From assembly GCA_027603945.1 (NCBI GenBank), contig JADIIU010000008.1:1-64000 (forward strand): a stretch of DNA of 64,000 bases, read 5' to 3'. The notes under the pieces are model-generated. The model had not been told where the DNA came from. It saw only the letters and a program-made list of their open reading frames with translations, and ran no database searches. Shown here piece by piece: positions 52,637 to 63,892 of this stretch (position 1 is the stretch's first letter; each line of letters opens with the position of its first letter). This stretch comes from Terramyces sp. JEL0728 (taxonomy: Eukaryota; Chytridiomycota; Chytridiomycetes; Rhizophydiales; Terramycetaceae). The position numbers and the translations under genes are program-made.

Positions 52637-55063
52637 TTAAAAATCGATTACTTTTGCAACTTCGTAAGATAATGTACCGACTTTTTGCTTGATGGCGCGA
52701 TCGCTCGGGGTCTTTATTATTAGATCGTTCAAGTCTAATAATTCGTTGCGGATATCACCAAGGACCGCAAGAACATCATCGGCATCTGCCATTGCATCTT
52801 GATTCATTTGAGGAGATATATCCAATGTTCCTTGAGTTTCGTATATTATATTGTCCATACAAGTTGCAATGCTATTGATAAACTTGGTAACATTATCAGT
52901 TGGAGAATTTTGCTTGATGGCAGCCAGCAAATCTTGGATATTATGTGCAATAATGTCGGTCTGTTCTTGCAGGTAATCCTAGTAATTAAAATGAAACAAC
53001 CTTTAGCTCAGGCAGTTCAAACGGAGGCAACTCTTCATTGGTATATGCTACAGATTGTCTCATGGTGTCTCTTTGGGAGCTGACCGGTTTGTTTGTTTTA
53101 GCAGGCGGAGGCTTTGACACCAACTTTAGCAAGTCCAGCAAATCAGCAACACAGCCTGTCAAGTACTCGATTTCCTGTTTGATTTCACCTGAAGTGTCGT
53201 ACTTGGCACTTCCGGAAGCATGCTCTTTTGCGATACCCATCAAATGGGTCAGAGATTCAGATAGCTTTCCTTTAGAGTCTGCCAAATCGTCTTTATCGGC
53301 ATTTGAAACTTTAGGGTCGTCTTCTTTTTGTTCGCAATCTTGGGTAATTTGTTTGCAAGTCAACAGCAAGCTCTTCATAGGGCCAAGAACCGAAACCGGG
53401 TTGCTGTTTTTGGTAGAATCAATTAAATCCTTGGATATTTTCTTGAAAGTCGACAACAAATCAGTGGCTGCTTCATCTCTTTCTGTTCTGTCGCTTTGTG
53501 CAGGAGAAACTATATCTTCCCTCTTTGGAGAGAGTACTTGCTCTTTTCTTGGCGACATTGGTTTTTCGAGGGGGGCTGGCGAATTTGAAGCAGATCTAAT
53601 AGGAGATTGGTAAGCATTCACAGATGTTCTGGCTGCACTTTTCTTTTTAAATTCTTCCTGCATCCTCTCCATGTCCTTCTTTAGAGAGGAAACTTCGTTT
53701 TCTGCCTTTGATAACTCGCTCGCTAACAATTGTTTGTTTGCTTTCAGTGCATCTAGCTCGGAATTGGAGGTTTCAATTTGCTGATTGAGTACTTGCACAT
53801 CTTTGACCAAAGCAGCAGAATCGCTGCGGATATTGTCGAGAACTTTTTGCTGGTCGTCGAAATCATCTTGAAGTTTCATATATTTATCATCTTGCTCTCT
53901 TACACTAATCTCCAAATCTTTAGAAATCTACAATTAATAAGTATGAACTTGTTGCTCTCTGTCGAAATTTTCTTGCAGCAAATCATAATCTCTTTGAATC
54001 TTTTCCACCTTTTGTTCCATATCCAAATTTGAGGAATCCAACGCTTTATAATCCTGCACATAAGAAACTTGGTACCTTTTGTAGTTTTCCATAGTCCAGC
54101 TTTAGTTTTTCATAGTCTTCACTCAATTCAGCGTTTAATTGCTGCAATTGCGAGATTTCAGTTTGATATTTGCGGGAATCATTATTCTTTGTAGACATTT
54201 GAGTTTGTAAATTCTGGCTAGAATTTTCTGCTTCCTTCAGTTTCTTTTCCAACATTGCAATCTTGAATTCGTAGTCGGATTGGATTTTGGCCATTTCTTC
54301 TTTCATTGCTTCATTATTCTGGGCACTGTTATTTCCGTCATCGCTCCTATACGAAGGGATTCTGGTATTTGGGTCTCTGGAGCGTGCTCTCTGACTCGGT
54401 GCTCTTCTGTTTTCGACAGATGGGTCTCTTCTTCTTCTTGCTCCAGGCTCGCTAGCAACTGCGGCATTGCGAGTCCTTTCAGATCGCTCTACAGGTCTCT
54501 CTGGCGGTCTTTCACTGCGGTCGGGACGGCTATTTCTTTCAGAATTCTAAATTAACGAAACAGTTACTTCTCTTCTTCCAGATATTACTCTTTCAGTTTC
54601 TCTTGGAGATGGAGAATTGGAAATTGGTCTTGGTGGCTCCACGTCCAAAGCCTATGGTAAAATAGAAAATACCCCGTAACGAGCATTAAAGTCTGAAGCA
54701 ATATTCGGAAATCTTTTCTCAATTTCAAAATATAATTGAGCTGCTAGTTCCTTGAATCTATTTTCTGGCAATGTCGCCATTTTCTGTCTAGCTTGATTTC
54801 GCTTTGGTGCTAAATCTGTTCGGATAGGTAAAAATGGCACTAGCGGTTATTTCTGAATTACAGTCTTTTGAATCGTTCAATCGCCGATTTAATTCATCGT
54901 AAACATCCATAGATACATCCAGAAATTGTTCTGGTGGCAGTCTATTAATTCTGGACATTGCTGATGTAGGTCCCATTGAATATCCCTGATTAAAATACGA
55001 TTCTAAATATTCTCTGAATAGTGCATAGTGTGCTGCGAATGTTTCCTGGTCTCTACTCGACAT
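52637..55063 (-). CDS. SPA2: Polarisome scaffold Spa2-like protein
   Basis: Polarity scaffold that, in yeasts and filamentous fungi, holds formins and MAP kinases at growth tips. Six introns (21-22 nt); 765 residues. Two Spa2 homology repeats at the N terminus: RLPPEQFLDVSMDVYDELNR and, rebuilt by a 22-nt intron, LPFLPIRTDLAPKRNQARQK followed by RFKELAAQLYFEIEKRFP. A basic, Arg/Ser-rich linker and a long coiled coil follow, then a C-terminal Spa2/GIT1-type helical domain (LLSTFKKISKDLI to the end). The start at 55063 precedes ETFAAHYALFREYLESYF. With the formin it forms a likely polarity module. Confidence 0.92.
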
Positions 55064-55265
55064 TCCTTTGGAAAGAAGAAAACAACCAGTGTGGCTAAAA
55101 TCCACACTCAGCAATGGTGATGGTTAAAATGTCTCTATACCAACCGTAGTAGGAATGTATGCTGAGAATCAAATATTCACTCTTCCCAAGTCTAATTTTT
55201 CACTGAATCAAATTAAATCTTGGGAGAGTCAAGAAATAAACTATGAATGAATTATATTGAAAACA

Positions 55266-56564
55266 CTATTCTTCTTTAACGGTAGTTGTGTCTTCTGCAA
55301 TTGGTCTAAGCTTGGAGTCTCTAACAGAAATGGAATCGTCAGGGACAAGGTCCTTGACTGGAGCAGCTGAAATGTCCTTGACTGGAACAGGAGGATTCAT
55401 ATCAGATTTTGGACCCCTAGGTAGTGTTTGAGAGCGGGCTGGACTATCAAGTACACTGGTGCGCTTTGAAGAAACGCTTTGTGCACGTGTCAACTCCTTT
55501 GCAAGTCCTTGGATTTGTCTCAAGCCCCAATCCCTAGTTTCTTTGTCGATATCCAAGAATTCCATTGGCAATTTCTTTTGAATAGAGTCGTGGTCGTGCA
55601 GTTTAATAACCAGCTGGATTTCATGTTTGACACTGATCAAATCGCTTTCAAAAGATCCAGCAACCTTTACACGGCCCTTCTTGTCCTTTACTACTGGTTC
55701 AGATTGAGTAAGGGTAATGGTTCCAGACCATGGTTTGCATTGGCCGGAAAGTTTATGCCACGCTTTAGCCATTTTGGAAAACGGTTTGACTAAACTTTCA
55801 GAAATTACATTTTCAAATGTAGTCTCTTGATCGTGGGCTTTCCATGTTTCTATTTGTACTAATGAGGCACTGATGGCTTTGATTTGATGGTTTGATTGGC
55901 ATGGAGTTGCTTGCAAAATTGAGATTTCGGTTGGGCTGTCAAAGAACATTACAGTTGACGATAGCTTGGCAGTCAAATCCAAGAAATCATCTTTATGGAA
56001 TATTTGGCGAGCAGAGTCTGCGATTGTATTTGCAATTGAAGGCAATCCCAGTCTAGGCAAGTCTACTGGTTCTAAGACTGATTTTGAGGTCTTTTGAGTG
56101 TTTTTGAACATTCCGGTTTTGTTGTAGCTAAGGGTTGGTTTCAGTTCGTATTCAATGGAAGCAGCAGGCTTGGCATTTTCTTGTTCTTTTCCATTCGCCT
56201 TTACTGTCGGGCTAGATTCAAAAGAGGCAGGAAGCGATTCCAATTGTGCCGGATCGATTTCAATTTCGAAAGCAAGTTCATGGTCACCTTTAGTATAAGT
56301 TTTTGGTCCTTCCAGGTGCAATAATGGGGCTACATAGTGGTACAAGTCGATATTTTGTTCTAAAAGACTCCCGCCAACTCTAAATCTAGTTTTCTCGACT
56401 CCTTTGAATTGAATGGTTGCTTCAGTCAAGTCAATTTTGTTTGTAACTTTGAATTTTACAATTCCCCTAATTTTAACTTGGCTTGTAATTCCAAGGTAGC
56501 CATCGACTAGCGGTTGTCCATAGACTGGTTCGACCCTGAGGTCTTCAATTGAGTGTTCAAACAT
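55266..56564 (-). CDS. Alpha-arrestin-like protein
   Basis: 432 residues with an arrestin N-domain: VYGQPLVDGYLGITSQVKIR, then VKFKVTNKIDLTEATIQFKG, and a C-domain with the paired strands HQIKAISASLVQIETWKAHD and GTITLTQSEPVV. The tail has PARSQTLPRGP and two PVKD units. No PPxY motif is seen, so Rsp5-type ligase recruitment would need a partner; the PPxY membrane protein at 17909-18223 is one hypothetical candidate. No intron. The start at 56564 drops an unsupported 16-residue extension. Confidence 0.85.
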   Translation of the reverse strand: MFEHSIEDLRVEPVYGQPLVDGYLGITSQVKIRGIVKFKVTNKIDLTEATIQFKGVEKTRFRVGGSLLEQNIDLYHYVAPLLHLEGPKTYTKGDHELAFEIEIDPAQLESLPASFESSPTVKANGKEQENAKPAASIEYELKPTLSYNKTGMFKNTQKTSKSVLEPVDLPRLGLPSIANTIADSARQIFHKDDFLDLTAKLSSTVMFFDSPTEISILQATPCQSNHQIKAISASLVQIETWKAHDQETTFENVISESLVKPFSKMAKAWHKLSGQCKPWSGTITLTQSEPVVKDKKGRVKVAGSFESDLISVKHEIQLVIKLHDHDSIQKKLPMEFLDIDKETRDWGLRQIQGLAKELTRAQSVSSKRTSVLDSPARSQTLPRGPKSDMNPPVPVKDISAAPVKDLVPDDSISVRDSKLRPIAEDTTTVKEE

Positions 56565-56812
56565 GAAGAAAGTTTCTTTGACTGCTTTTTTAAGGCGGCT
56601 TGTGGGACACAAATCAGAGTAATGACCAAAGGATTTCTCAACTGCATTCCAGCAACTGAATCATCTACTGAATTATCGGCACAAGAGGCAGCATTGCCTA
56701 CTAGAAATTGCTTGAATGACTAGCAACGGCACACTAACAATTTGGATTAGTTCAGAGAGATATAATTCAATATTTAATTTATTAATATTCACAAATTTAC
56801 AGCGTGAAAGAA

Positions 56813-57040
56813 TCATTGCAGTCCATTAGCAACAGATTTCAAATTGGTGAATTCTTGATCGATTCTGCTCAAGTCATTCAATGCAGTTTGAACTTGCGGA
56901 TCGTTTCCACCATTAATTTGGGATAATTGGCGGTTGATATCATCGACATCATCTTGCAATGTAGAGATTTGGTTGTTGATCAAATCCTTGTTGCTTCTGG
57001 CAAAGACAGCGGCTAATAAGACTACAAATTTGAATTGCAT
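56813..57040 (-). CDS. Small secreted helical protein, HsbA-like fragment
   Basis: 75 residues: signal peptide MQFKFVVLLAAVFARS, then amphipathic heptads (ISTLQDDVDDINRQLSQING, LNDLSRIDQEFTNLKS). It resembles the first half of the longer proteins at 61373-61828 and 62185-62730, so it is either a short paralogue or truncated. No Cys. Confidence 0.7.
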   Translation of the reverse strand: MQFKFVVLLAAVFARSNKDLINNQISTLQDDVDDINRQLSQINGGNDPQVQTALNDLSRIDQEFTNLKSVANGLQ

Positions 57041-57532
57041 TTTGAGTATGAGTCAAGCGCACTGGCACTATTTATATACTGGAAAAGTTTCATTGGAGTT
57101 GATGTCATGTTTCACATACCATGAAGCCAACTTGGGGGTAGGAAAATGTTGCTGGGACCTACAATGAATGGCAGAGCCAGAATGACATCAAAATGAAAAT
57201 ACACAGAAATCCTTTTACTGTACCATCTAGGCTCCATTGTGCCTGCATATCCTTATTTGTACCTACCAGAGTTTGGTTGACTCTTTGGCAGGGGTTCACT
57301 CCAGCGAATCTAATCTTGGCGACTATGCGCAATGAAATCTCTGAAATATTGTGCAGCCAAATCTGCGAATTTTTGCTAGAAATAAATGCTTTATTCAATT
57401 GTTCATTTGTTATCAACTTATTTGGTCTCCACTGTAATGGGGGGTGGAGGTTAAATCTCTGAATTTGATTGGTCAATTTCACCCCAGCATTTGCCGTTAA
57501 AACTTTGCAAATTGATAATCACGGAAAAACAA
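57041..57532. other. 492-nt spacer
   Basis: Open frames exist on both strands at 57159-57482, but they overlap each other, neither looks like a known protein and no splice context supports them. The 3' end contains the upstream region of the PIF1-like gene. Confidence 0.4.
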
Positions 57533-60344
57533 ATGAATCCCGATCAATATTTGTATCAGCAGCAGCAGCAATCGGATGCAATGCATGGATATGAAAATCA
57601 AATGTTTGACCGACGAAGTTCCATCATGTCTATTCCAGACTATAATTATCCAGCAGAAGAGCCAGCGAGAAAGTCGTCAGTGTCGAAATCAGGTTCTACA
57701 AAGCTATATGCGTTAAGAATAGCGTCCACCCCTGGAATTTATTCTAATTGGAATTTAGCGAAAAGTTTAATTGACGGTTGCCCAGGGGCGAAATATAAAG
57801 GATTCTTTACTGTCGAAGAATGCATGCAATTCATATGGGAACAGTTCCCTGCTTCCACATTTACAAAGAATGAGCAGGGAGATTATATCATGGATGATCC
57901 CGAACCAGTATATCATGTAATTGCAAACTAATTCCAGGTAATTGAAGAAGCCAGACTAAAGAAAGAAAAGAATTCGGGGCTAATGATAGACGACGATTTG
58001 TCTACCTTTGATCCGAAAGATCCGCAATGCACTCAAATTATCAAATTGTATTCCCAAAACTCTGACTTGAAACTCATTTTGAACGATGAGCAAGTGCACG
58101 CTTTGAACTTAATCCGTAAATCGGAAAATGTGTTTATTTCCGGAGGAGTAAATACCATTAACAATAGAAAATGACTGGGAAAGATGTCTTGTTGGCGCAT
58201 GTATACGAACACTTGGCAAACTCGAAAAAGTATTTTCATATTACCACTGCGTCAGTTATTACTTCGCTAAACAGCCCAATTAATCACACACTAGGATGGA
58301 CTGGAATGGGGAAAGCATTAGGAACGAAAAAGCAAATATTGAGTAAAGTAAGAAAAAACACACAAGCTAGAAAATGGTGGGCTGATACAGATGTGATTAT
58401 TGTTAAGGATGCATCTCTAATGTCTGCATTTTTGCTAGATATTATGGACTTTTTAGGAAAAGAAATTAGAAAAGATACACGTCCATTTGGTGGGATTCAA
58501 ATGATTCTTGTTGGAGACAGTCATGGATTAAATCCTCCAAATGTATCCGCTGTGTGCTGTCCAAATTGCGGCCAAACCCATAGGATTGGGGGGATCAACT
58601 TTACCGCAGTATCGACCACCCCTGGATCTTTTATCACTTGCAATAATGATGCCTGTGGAACCTTGTTCTTAAATACGTGGATATTGTATCCGTTCGAGGC
58701 TTCATGTTGGGACGAGGCTAACTTTTACTTTTTGAAAATGAAAAAGAGTTACGAACACGACACAAACCTCGCTACATTGTATACTGAGCTTACCAAACAA
58801 CCTCCGATATCCGATAACGCTAGACAGATGCTATTGAATGCCAGGAAATCTATTAATGACCAGGTAGCTTGAATTTAATGTAGACGGTATTTATATGCCC
58901 AACTTTTGAGGAATCTCAAAAGATGAATGAACAAAGATTGCAGGAGCTGAATGGAGAATCGCTCAAGTATGAAGCACAGGACACTGTTTTGAATAACTTT
59001 GATTTCTCGTCCAGAGCCCAACAAAAAGACGGGCCAACCGATGAGATATTGTGGTTGAAACGAGAAGCAAAAGTATTATTTGTAGACAGACACCATCCAT
59101 ATACGCAATTGGGTGTTGTTGTAGGGTTTGTACAACCAACCCCCGAGGATCTGAAACAAGCTCTATCATCTGTTGCTGGAAAGAATATGAAAATGATAGA
59201 AAATTCAATTACCGAATGGCTAAACAAGTATTCATTGTTGCCCCAAGTTCGCGTCTTGAGTACGGGGGAAATCAAAACCGTAGCATGTAAAGCTTGGGTG
59301 GTTAGGTCCAATCGCAGAGCTGTAGCGTGGAGGGTTCAGTTGCCTATTCGATTGGCATACTCTGTTGCGCTCCACAGATCTCAGGATTTGCAATTAACTT
59401 CTCTTACGGTAACCCTCTTTTAATTTTAGCTTGCGCCAAGTATGGAATGGGCCTCTGGACAAATGTACATGGCTCTACTGTTGGCTAGGTCGTACGAGTC
59501 GATTTGTATAGAATCGTTCAATGAAAACTCGTTTCTTGGAGATAAAAGGGTTTTGGAATTTGAAGCTGCAGCGAAGGAAGGAACTGTCTGTAAAGGTGTT
59601 AAATCAAACACATTACCTGAAAACTTTTTGAGTAACCCAAATGTGTCGCTGAAGAGGAACTCTGTTGTATCCTTGCAGAATGCAAATAAAAAGCGAAGGC
59701 CATCGAAACCAATGGTAGCACCAATGAATAGCGGAATGGGAATGGAGAATACTATGCATATGCCACTGAACGATCCATTGCTTCTTCGGTACCAACAGCA
59801 GTTATCTCAGCGTAGACATTCGTATCAGCCACTCACATCGTACCAAGAGCAGCAATACGCATGGATGGCATCGCAGGCACCGATGATGAATCACGGAATG
59901 CCTCAACAAGTAAGCAATCAAAACTTGCAACCAACCCGACAGAATGAAAATGTCCTGAGTCACTCTCCAAATCTAATGCACTCTGGCCAACAGCCTTTGC
60001 ATACACTAGCCATTCCAGAGCATTTCCCCAACATTAATCAAAAGGAATATCAAATGCCAATTAGAAGTAAAATATCCAGATTGGAAACTAGTATTCCCCA
60101 TGCGACAGGGCCAAAATCCGCCGGCACTGTTGGCCAATCATTCATGTACAATTCTATGGGTCTTAATCAGCAATTCCTCCATCCAGTCCTGGCAAAAGCT
60201 GAAACTCATATGCCAATGCCAATAGTCAATGAAATGCAGCAAAATTATCAGCCCCCTGATATCAATACCCAGAATCCTCCCCCTTCAGAGCAAAATAGCG
60301 GATATGCCAACCCTAACAATTGGCAGCAGTGGAATCAGTCATGA
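57533..60344 (+). CDS. RNase H1 N-domain plus PIF1-like protein with degraded ATPase motifs (pseudo-helicase)
   Basis: 909 residues, four introns (21, 20, 20, 21 nt). After a Gln-rich start, residues about 60-105 form an RNase H1 N-terminal (viroplasmin-like) hybrid-binding domain: YALRIASTPGIYSNWNLAKS, CPGAKYKGFFTVEECMQFI. Then a PIF1-type SF1B core: LNDEQVHALNLIRKSENVFI leads to Walker A G-G-K-M-T-G-K-D (Ser/Thr replaced by Asp). Walker B reads DVIIVKDASLM (D-E to K-D), motif III ILVGDSHGLNPP (Q to H), the RQ of motif IV is lost (KKSYEHD), HKSQG is HRSQD, and VALSR is MALLLA. A Cys cluster (CCPNCG ... CNNDACG) sits in the core. A Met/Gln/Pro-rich disordered tail of about 250 residues ends it. 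Frame is intact over 2.7 kb, so it is a maintained non-canonical protein rather than a pseudogene. Confidence 0.9.
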
Positions 60345-60417
60345 ACAATAGTATGATATTTATTAGTTTAAAATAAATGCCTTAATATTCATTACCATAC
60401 TTTGGGGCCGTTTGCAA

Positions 60418-61042
60418 TTACCACCAATCAATTAGCCCCAGTCCCTGTTCTGCGCAACTGGCATAGATGGTGTAAGGTGCTTTCCTATTCACCAATGTTT
60501 CATCAGTATCTGATTTCTTCATAGGTCCAACATCTATAAACTCTGCTTGCTCCACTCTAAACCGTATCCAATTCCCAGGATCCATAAAATATTCATTATC
60601 GTCGTATTTCCACACCCAAGCTCCTTCCTCGCGATTGCTACTATAAACTCAAACTTACAACACCGTACCGTCCATCAAATACTGCGGAGGAATATAAATA
60701 TCATCAAAAAACTTTAGTGATACTCGTACCCCTTTAACTGCATCACAGTCCTTTACCAATCCCAAGAGAACCTGTCCTTTAAATGGTCTGAAGACTACCA
60801 TCCTGAACACAACTGTATTAAAAAAGAGCACCTTTACATTGATATGATCCGTCCTGGCAAGCGTGAATTATGGGATCAGTTGCAGAGTCAATATCGTACA
60901 CTCGCAAACAAAGGCCAACATTATGCAGGACTTTGTTTGAATATTTTCTATTCAATTCATCTTCCAGAGCTTTGATTTGAGAATATTTAAATGATGCTGG
61001 CTGTACCCTGACTAAATCTTCTATCGTCTCCAGCACAAACAT
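60418..61042 (-). CDS. RPC25: RNA polymerase III subunit RPC8 (Rpc25)
   Basis: Stalk subunit of Pol III, homologue of Rpb7, involved in initiation. Two introns (19 and 21 nt; the second could be 18); 194 residues. Starts MFVLETIEDLVRVQPASFKY; middle VVFRMVVFRPFKGQVLLGLV; OB domain FFDDIYIPPQYL; end APYTIYASCAEQGLGLIDWW, which is diagnostic. Confidence 0.95.
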
Positions 61043-61372
61043 TTTCCAATTTTGTAAAAAAATGAGATTACAATTCTAGACTGCAATATTGAAAATTGGC
61101 TGCTACAGCTGCGTCATTAGAGTTGTAGGCAAGCCTTTGCGATCTTGGAGGTTCATGGTTATCCTCGCGACACAAAAACGAGCCATGCGTACCAGACTAA
61201 AAGGAATTTCTTGGAATCTCATGGCTCCAATTACAAATTCAAGGCTTCTAATGAATGGCTCTGTTATGAATCGGAATTTGACTATCACCTATGGATTAGC
61301 CCAAGCCCCCTCTCCTTGTTTCGTCTGCAGGAAAATCGCATAAAAAGTAGATAGCCTTGGGACTCTGGAATT
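61043..61372. other. 330-nt spacer
   Basis: Two overlapping plus-strand frames of 69-84 codons are open here, but neither is recognisable. No intron joins them to a known family. Confidence 0.4.
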
Positions 61373-61828
61373 ATGTTCAAATCTGTCATATTGCTTTTCG
61401 CTGTAGTATATTCTAGCCCTGTTGCTCAAAGTGCCTCGTTAGCAGTGTCTGGATTAAGCCAGGATGTAAATAAGATCCAAACAGACTTTACCACCCTGTC
61501 CAGTGATCTTTCCAATGTCCAAGGAGCAGCAGCAGCAGATACAAATCGCTTGAACGACATCAAGCAGAACCTGTCCAACATCAACAACCTGATCAATAGC
61601 TTGAACAGACTGGTTTCAAAAGGAAACGCTGGAAACAACCTCTCTGTTGCTCGGGCTGCCCAAGATATCAAGGATTCATTGTGCAACGTTTGCAGATCAA
61701 TCGACAAAGTTAATGGAGCCAGTGCTAACGATGTCAGCAAATTATCTACCATTGGTAACAACGATTGCCGCCAATTAAACGATGATTTCCGCGGCTTGGT
61801 CGATGATATTGGCAGAGGTGTAAATTAA
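61373..61828 (+). CDS. Secreted helical protein, HsbA-like
   Basis: 151 residues: signal peptide MFKSVILLFAVVYSSPVAQS, then helical, Ser/Asn/Asp-rich sequence with three Cys (LCNVC, DCRQL). Aligns with the next gene along its length (RSIDKVNGA / RSTDKVSGK; DDFRGLVDDI / DDFRTVRDNL). Overall layout resembles fungal hydrophobic surface binding protein A / wall galactomannoprotein families, a weak match by eye. No intron. Confidence 0.75.
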   Translation: MFKSVILLFAVVYSSPVAQSASLAVSGLSQDVNKIQTDFTTLSSDLSNVQGAAAADTNRLNDIKQNLSNINNLINSLNRLVSKGNAGNNLSVARAAQDIKDSLCNVCRSIDKVNGASANDVSKLSTIGNNDCRQLNDDFRGLVDDIGRGVN

Positions 61829-62184
61829 ATGTACAATAAATTAAATTTATAATATCTCAATTTGTAATTCCTCGCAGATAAATGTTTGTTTCCAACAAGG
61901 CGTTTGGTAGCACTCAGGAAAGATACTCATAGTGTGTACAGTGCCAGAGGAGCCTTGAATTATTGATTCATAATTAACGCAACTCCAGGCGATGTTTTAG
62001 GAAGTACTTTCATTGTATAAACAGCCAAAGACCTAAACACTGCTTACATCATAATCTCTACGAGTATCAAATCCAAAGAGGGGTTAGTTACCCAGACCTT
62101 GGCTCCTGTCAAAAACATTACGACAAAACAGCCAACGTGTTTCACCAATTATATAAATGAGAATGTGAAAAAAAGAGCATCAAA
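61829..62184. other. 356-nt spacer
   Basis: No gene recognised. Contains the 3' flank of one secreted-protein gene and, at its end, a leader (AAAAAAAGAGCATCAAA) before the next. The same ATCAAA/ATG context precedes the Lys-repeat gene at 45473. Confidence 0.4.
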
Positions 62185-62730
62185 ATGTTCAAAACCATTG
62201 TACTTATCCTTGCCGCTTCTATTGTTGCTTCCCCTCTTCCGGCAAAGAACGAAAACAAGAACAACCAAGTAAATAACCAAAACAACAACAACCAAAACAA
62301 TAACAATGGCGGCGGAAATGGCCAAGTTAAATTTGATTTGAACGGTGCTCAGAACGACCTCAGCCGTTTACAAGATGATATCAGTCAACTGCAAACCAAC
62401 CTTGGTACAGCTCAAGGTGGATCTGCCCAAGATGCCAGCCGGCTTCAAGATGTCCCAAACAGACTAAACTCGCTCAATCAACAATTGAGAGACTTCCAAA
62501 CATCCCTCACCCAAACTAACGGAAACGTTAATGCGGACCAATTTAACACGCTTCTTGCCCAATTCCAGTCTATCAGTGATGGATTCAATGGTCTTGGAAG
62601 AAGCACCGATAAAGTTTCTGGAAAGGATTCAGCTAGCGACAACAGTTTGCAGTCAACTGGCAGCAGCTTCAAGACCGTGTTTGATGACTTCAGAACTGTA
62701 AGAGACAACTTGTTGAACAAGCTCCAATAA
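62185..62730 (+). CDS. Secreted helical protein with an Asn-rich spacer, HsbA-like
   Basis: 181 residues: signal peptide MFKTIVLILAASIVASPLPA, an Asn/Gly-rich low-complexity stretch (NNQNNNNQNNNNGGGNGQ), then the same helical repeat family as 61373-61828 (QNDLSRLQDDISQLQTNLGT; RSTDKVSGKDSASDNS). No Cys. Probably a paralogue from tandem duplication with an added spacer. No intron. Confidence 0.78.
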   Translation: MFKTIVLILAASIVASPLPAKNENKNNQVNNQNNNNQNNNNGGGNGQVKFDLNGAQNDLSRLQDDISQLQTNLGTAQGGSAQDASRLQDVPNRLNSLNQQLRDFQTSLTQTNGNVNADQFNTLLAQFQSISDGFNGLGRSTDKVSGKDSASDNSLQSTGSSFKTVFDDFRTVRDNLLNKLQ

Positions 62731-62779
62731 TTGTTTAAACTGTATAAATGAATAAATTATCTTCCACCCTATTAAAACT

Positions 62780-63840
62780 TTATTTGCTTCCCTTTTTCAA
62801 TGCAGGGTCTTCAACAAGGTCAAATTCAATTACAAACAAAACCTTGTTACTTGATTGCGCTTTGGCCATCAAGCGCAATGGCTGATTATTCAAGTATCGA
62901 AGGATATTAATGTTGATTCCTAGGGACAAGTCAAAAGTATTCAAGTCAATAAATGGTGCGAAAATCTACTGTTAATTTGAAATACTTCAAAATTGTAGAC
63001 ATTGTTTGGAGAGAAAATGGTGTGCTTTCGTGTCTTTTGTTTTTGGTAGTGCTTTCTGCGCTCTGCTATGGCATCAGAAGCAAAATCCGGTTGTGTAGTG
63101 TGCAGCAGCGTGTTATTTTCTTCTAGTTCTTTGCCGTCTCGCCATATCCAATCTCCCAAAATATCTGATGGTGTTGGTTTTGAAGTAACAGAATTCATAG
63201 CTTGAGACTTTTCTTGTTGTTTGGTTGCGGTATATTTAGGATCTGCGCTGTTTAATAAAATAAGGGAATCTTTAGATTTAGCAGAGATTTTGTCAGACAC
63301 TTCCTTTGCTTTAGGATCAAGCGGTGCAGCCCCAACAACCGGGGTAGCAGCCTTGACTACATTCACAATATTCATCGAGCACAAGATTGGCGAATACAGC
63401 CAAGGGGTTTCTGAATAAATATCAACTTGTAAGGCAGGATCGATCAAATTCGCAAATTTAATTGCAATCCAAGCTCCAGTTGGCGGTGTACATTTTCTTT
63501 CGAATTCTGAACCAAATAACAAATCATCAGCAGAGTATTCCTTGAATTAGCGTAAAAATACATGTTTGAATCTTCCCTGTACTTGTAACGCAAACAATCT
63601 CTTTTTACTATCGAAATATCCAGCACAAGACTTTGGCTCCTTTCCATCCGGAGTGATCCCTTTGAAATCTTTGATTCTAACGAGCACATTTCCTGTAAAC
63701 AAGGGTGAATCTATGAAATGTGGATTAGCCTCGTCGTTTACACTGGCAATCGCGAGACTTTGGATGGAAGGGCCTATTCGTACTTGGAGCTTTCTTCCTT
63801 GCACCGCATCCTCTCCACTCGCTCCGAAAATGTATTCCAT
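62780..63840 (-). CDS. DUF1769 family protein
   Basis: Fungal family of unknown biochemical role. Two introns (21 and 20 nt); 339 residues. Conserved blocks: FALQVQGRFKH joined to EYSADDLLFGSEFER, then DIYSETPWLYSPILCSMN, LGDWIWRDGKELEEN, KHTIFSPNNVYNFE and the end RYLNNQPLRLMAKA, VLFVIEFDLVEDP. The Lys/Ala/Ser-rich linker in the middle is lineage-specific. A second copy begins upstream at 63893. Confidence 0.88.
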
Positions 63841-63892
63841 TTAGATTTCAAAAAGAAAACACGTCCTGAAGCCACAAAATTTAAACAGAACG

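Noticed and set aside
57159..57482. Open frames on both strands, one with a hydrophobic C terminus
   Set aside because: Mutually antisense frames in a spacer without similarity to any family; likely chance.
61089..61354. Two overlapping plus-strand frames between RPC8 and the secreted-protein gene
   Set aside because: No start context, family or splice signal; cannot tell which frame, if any, is coding.
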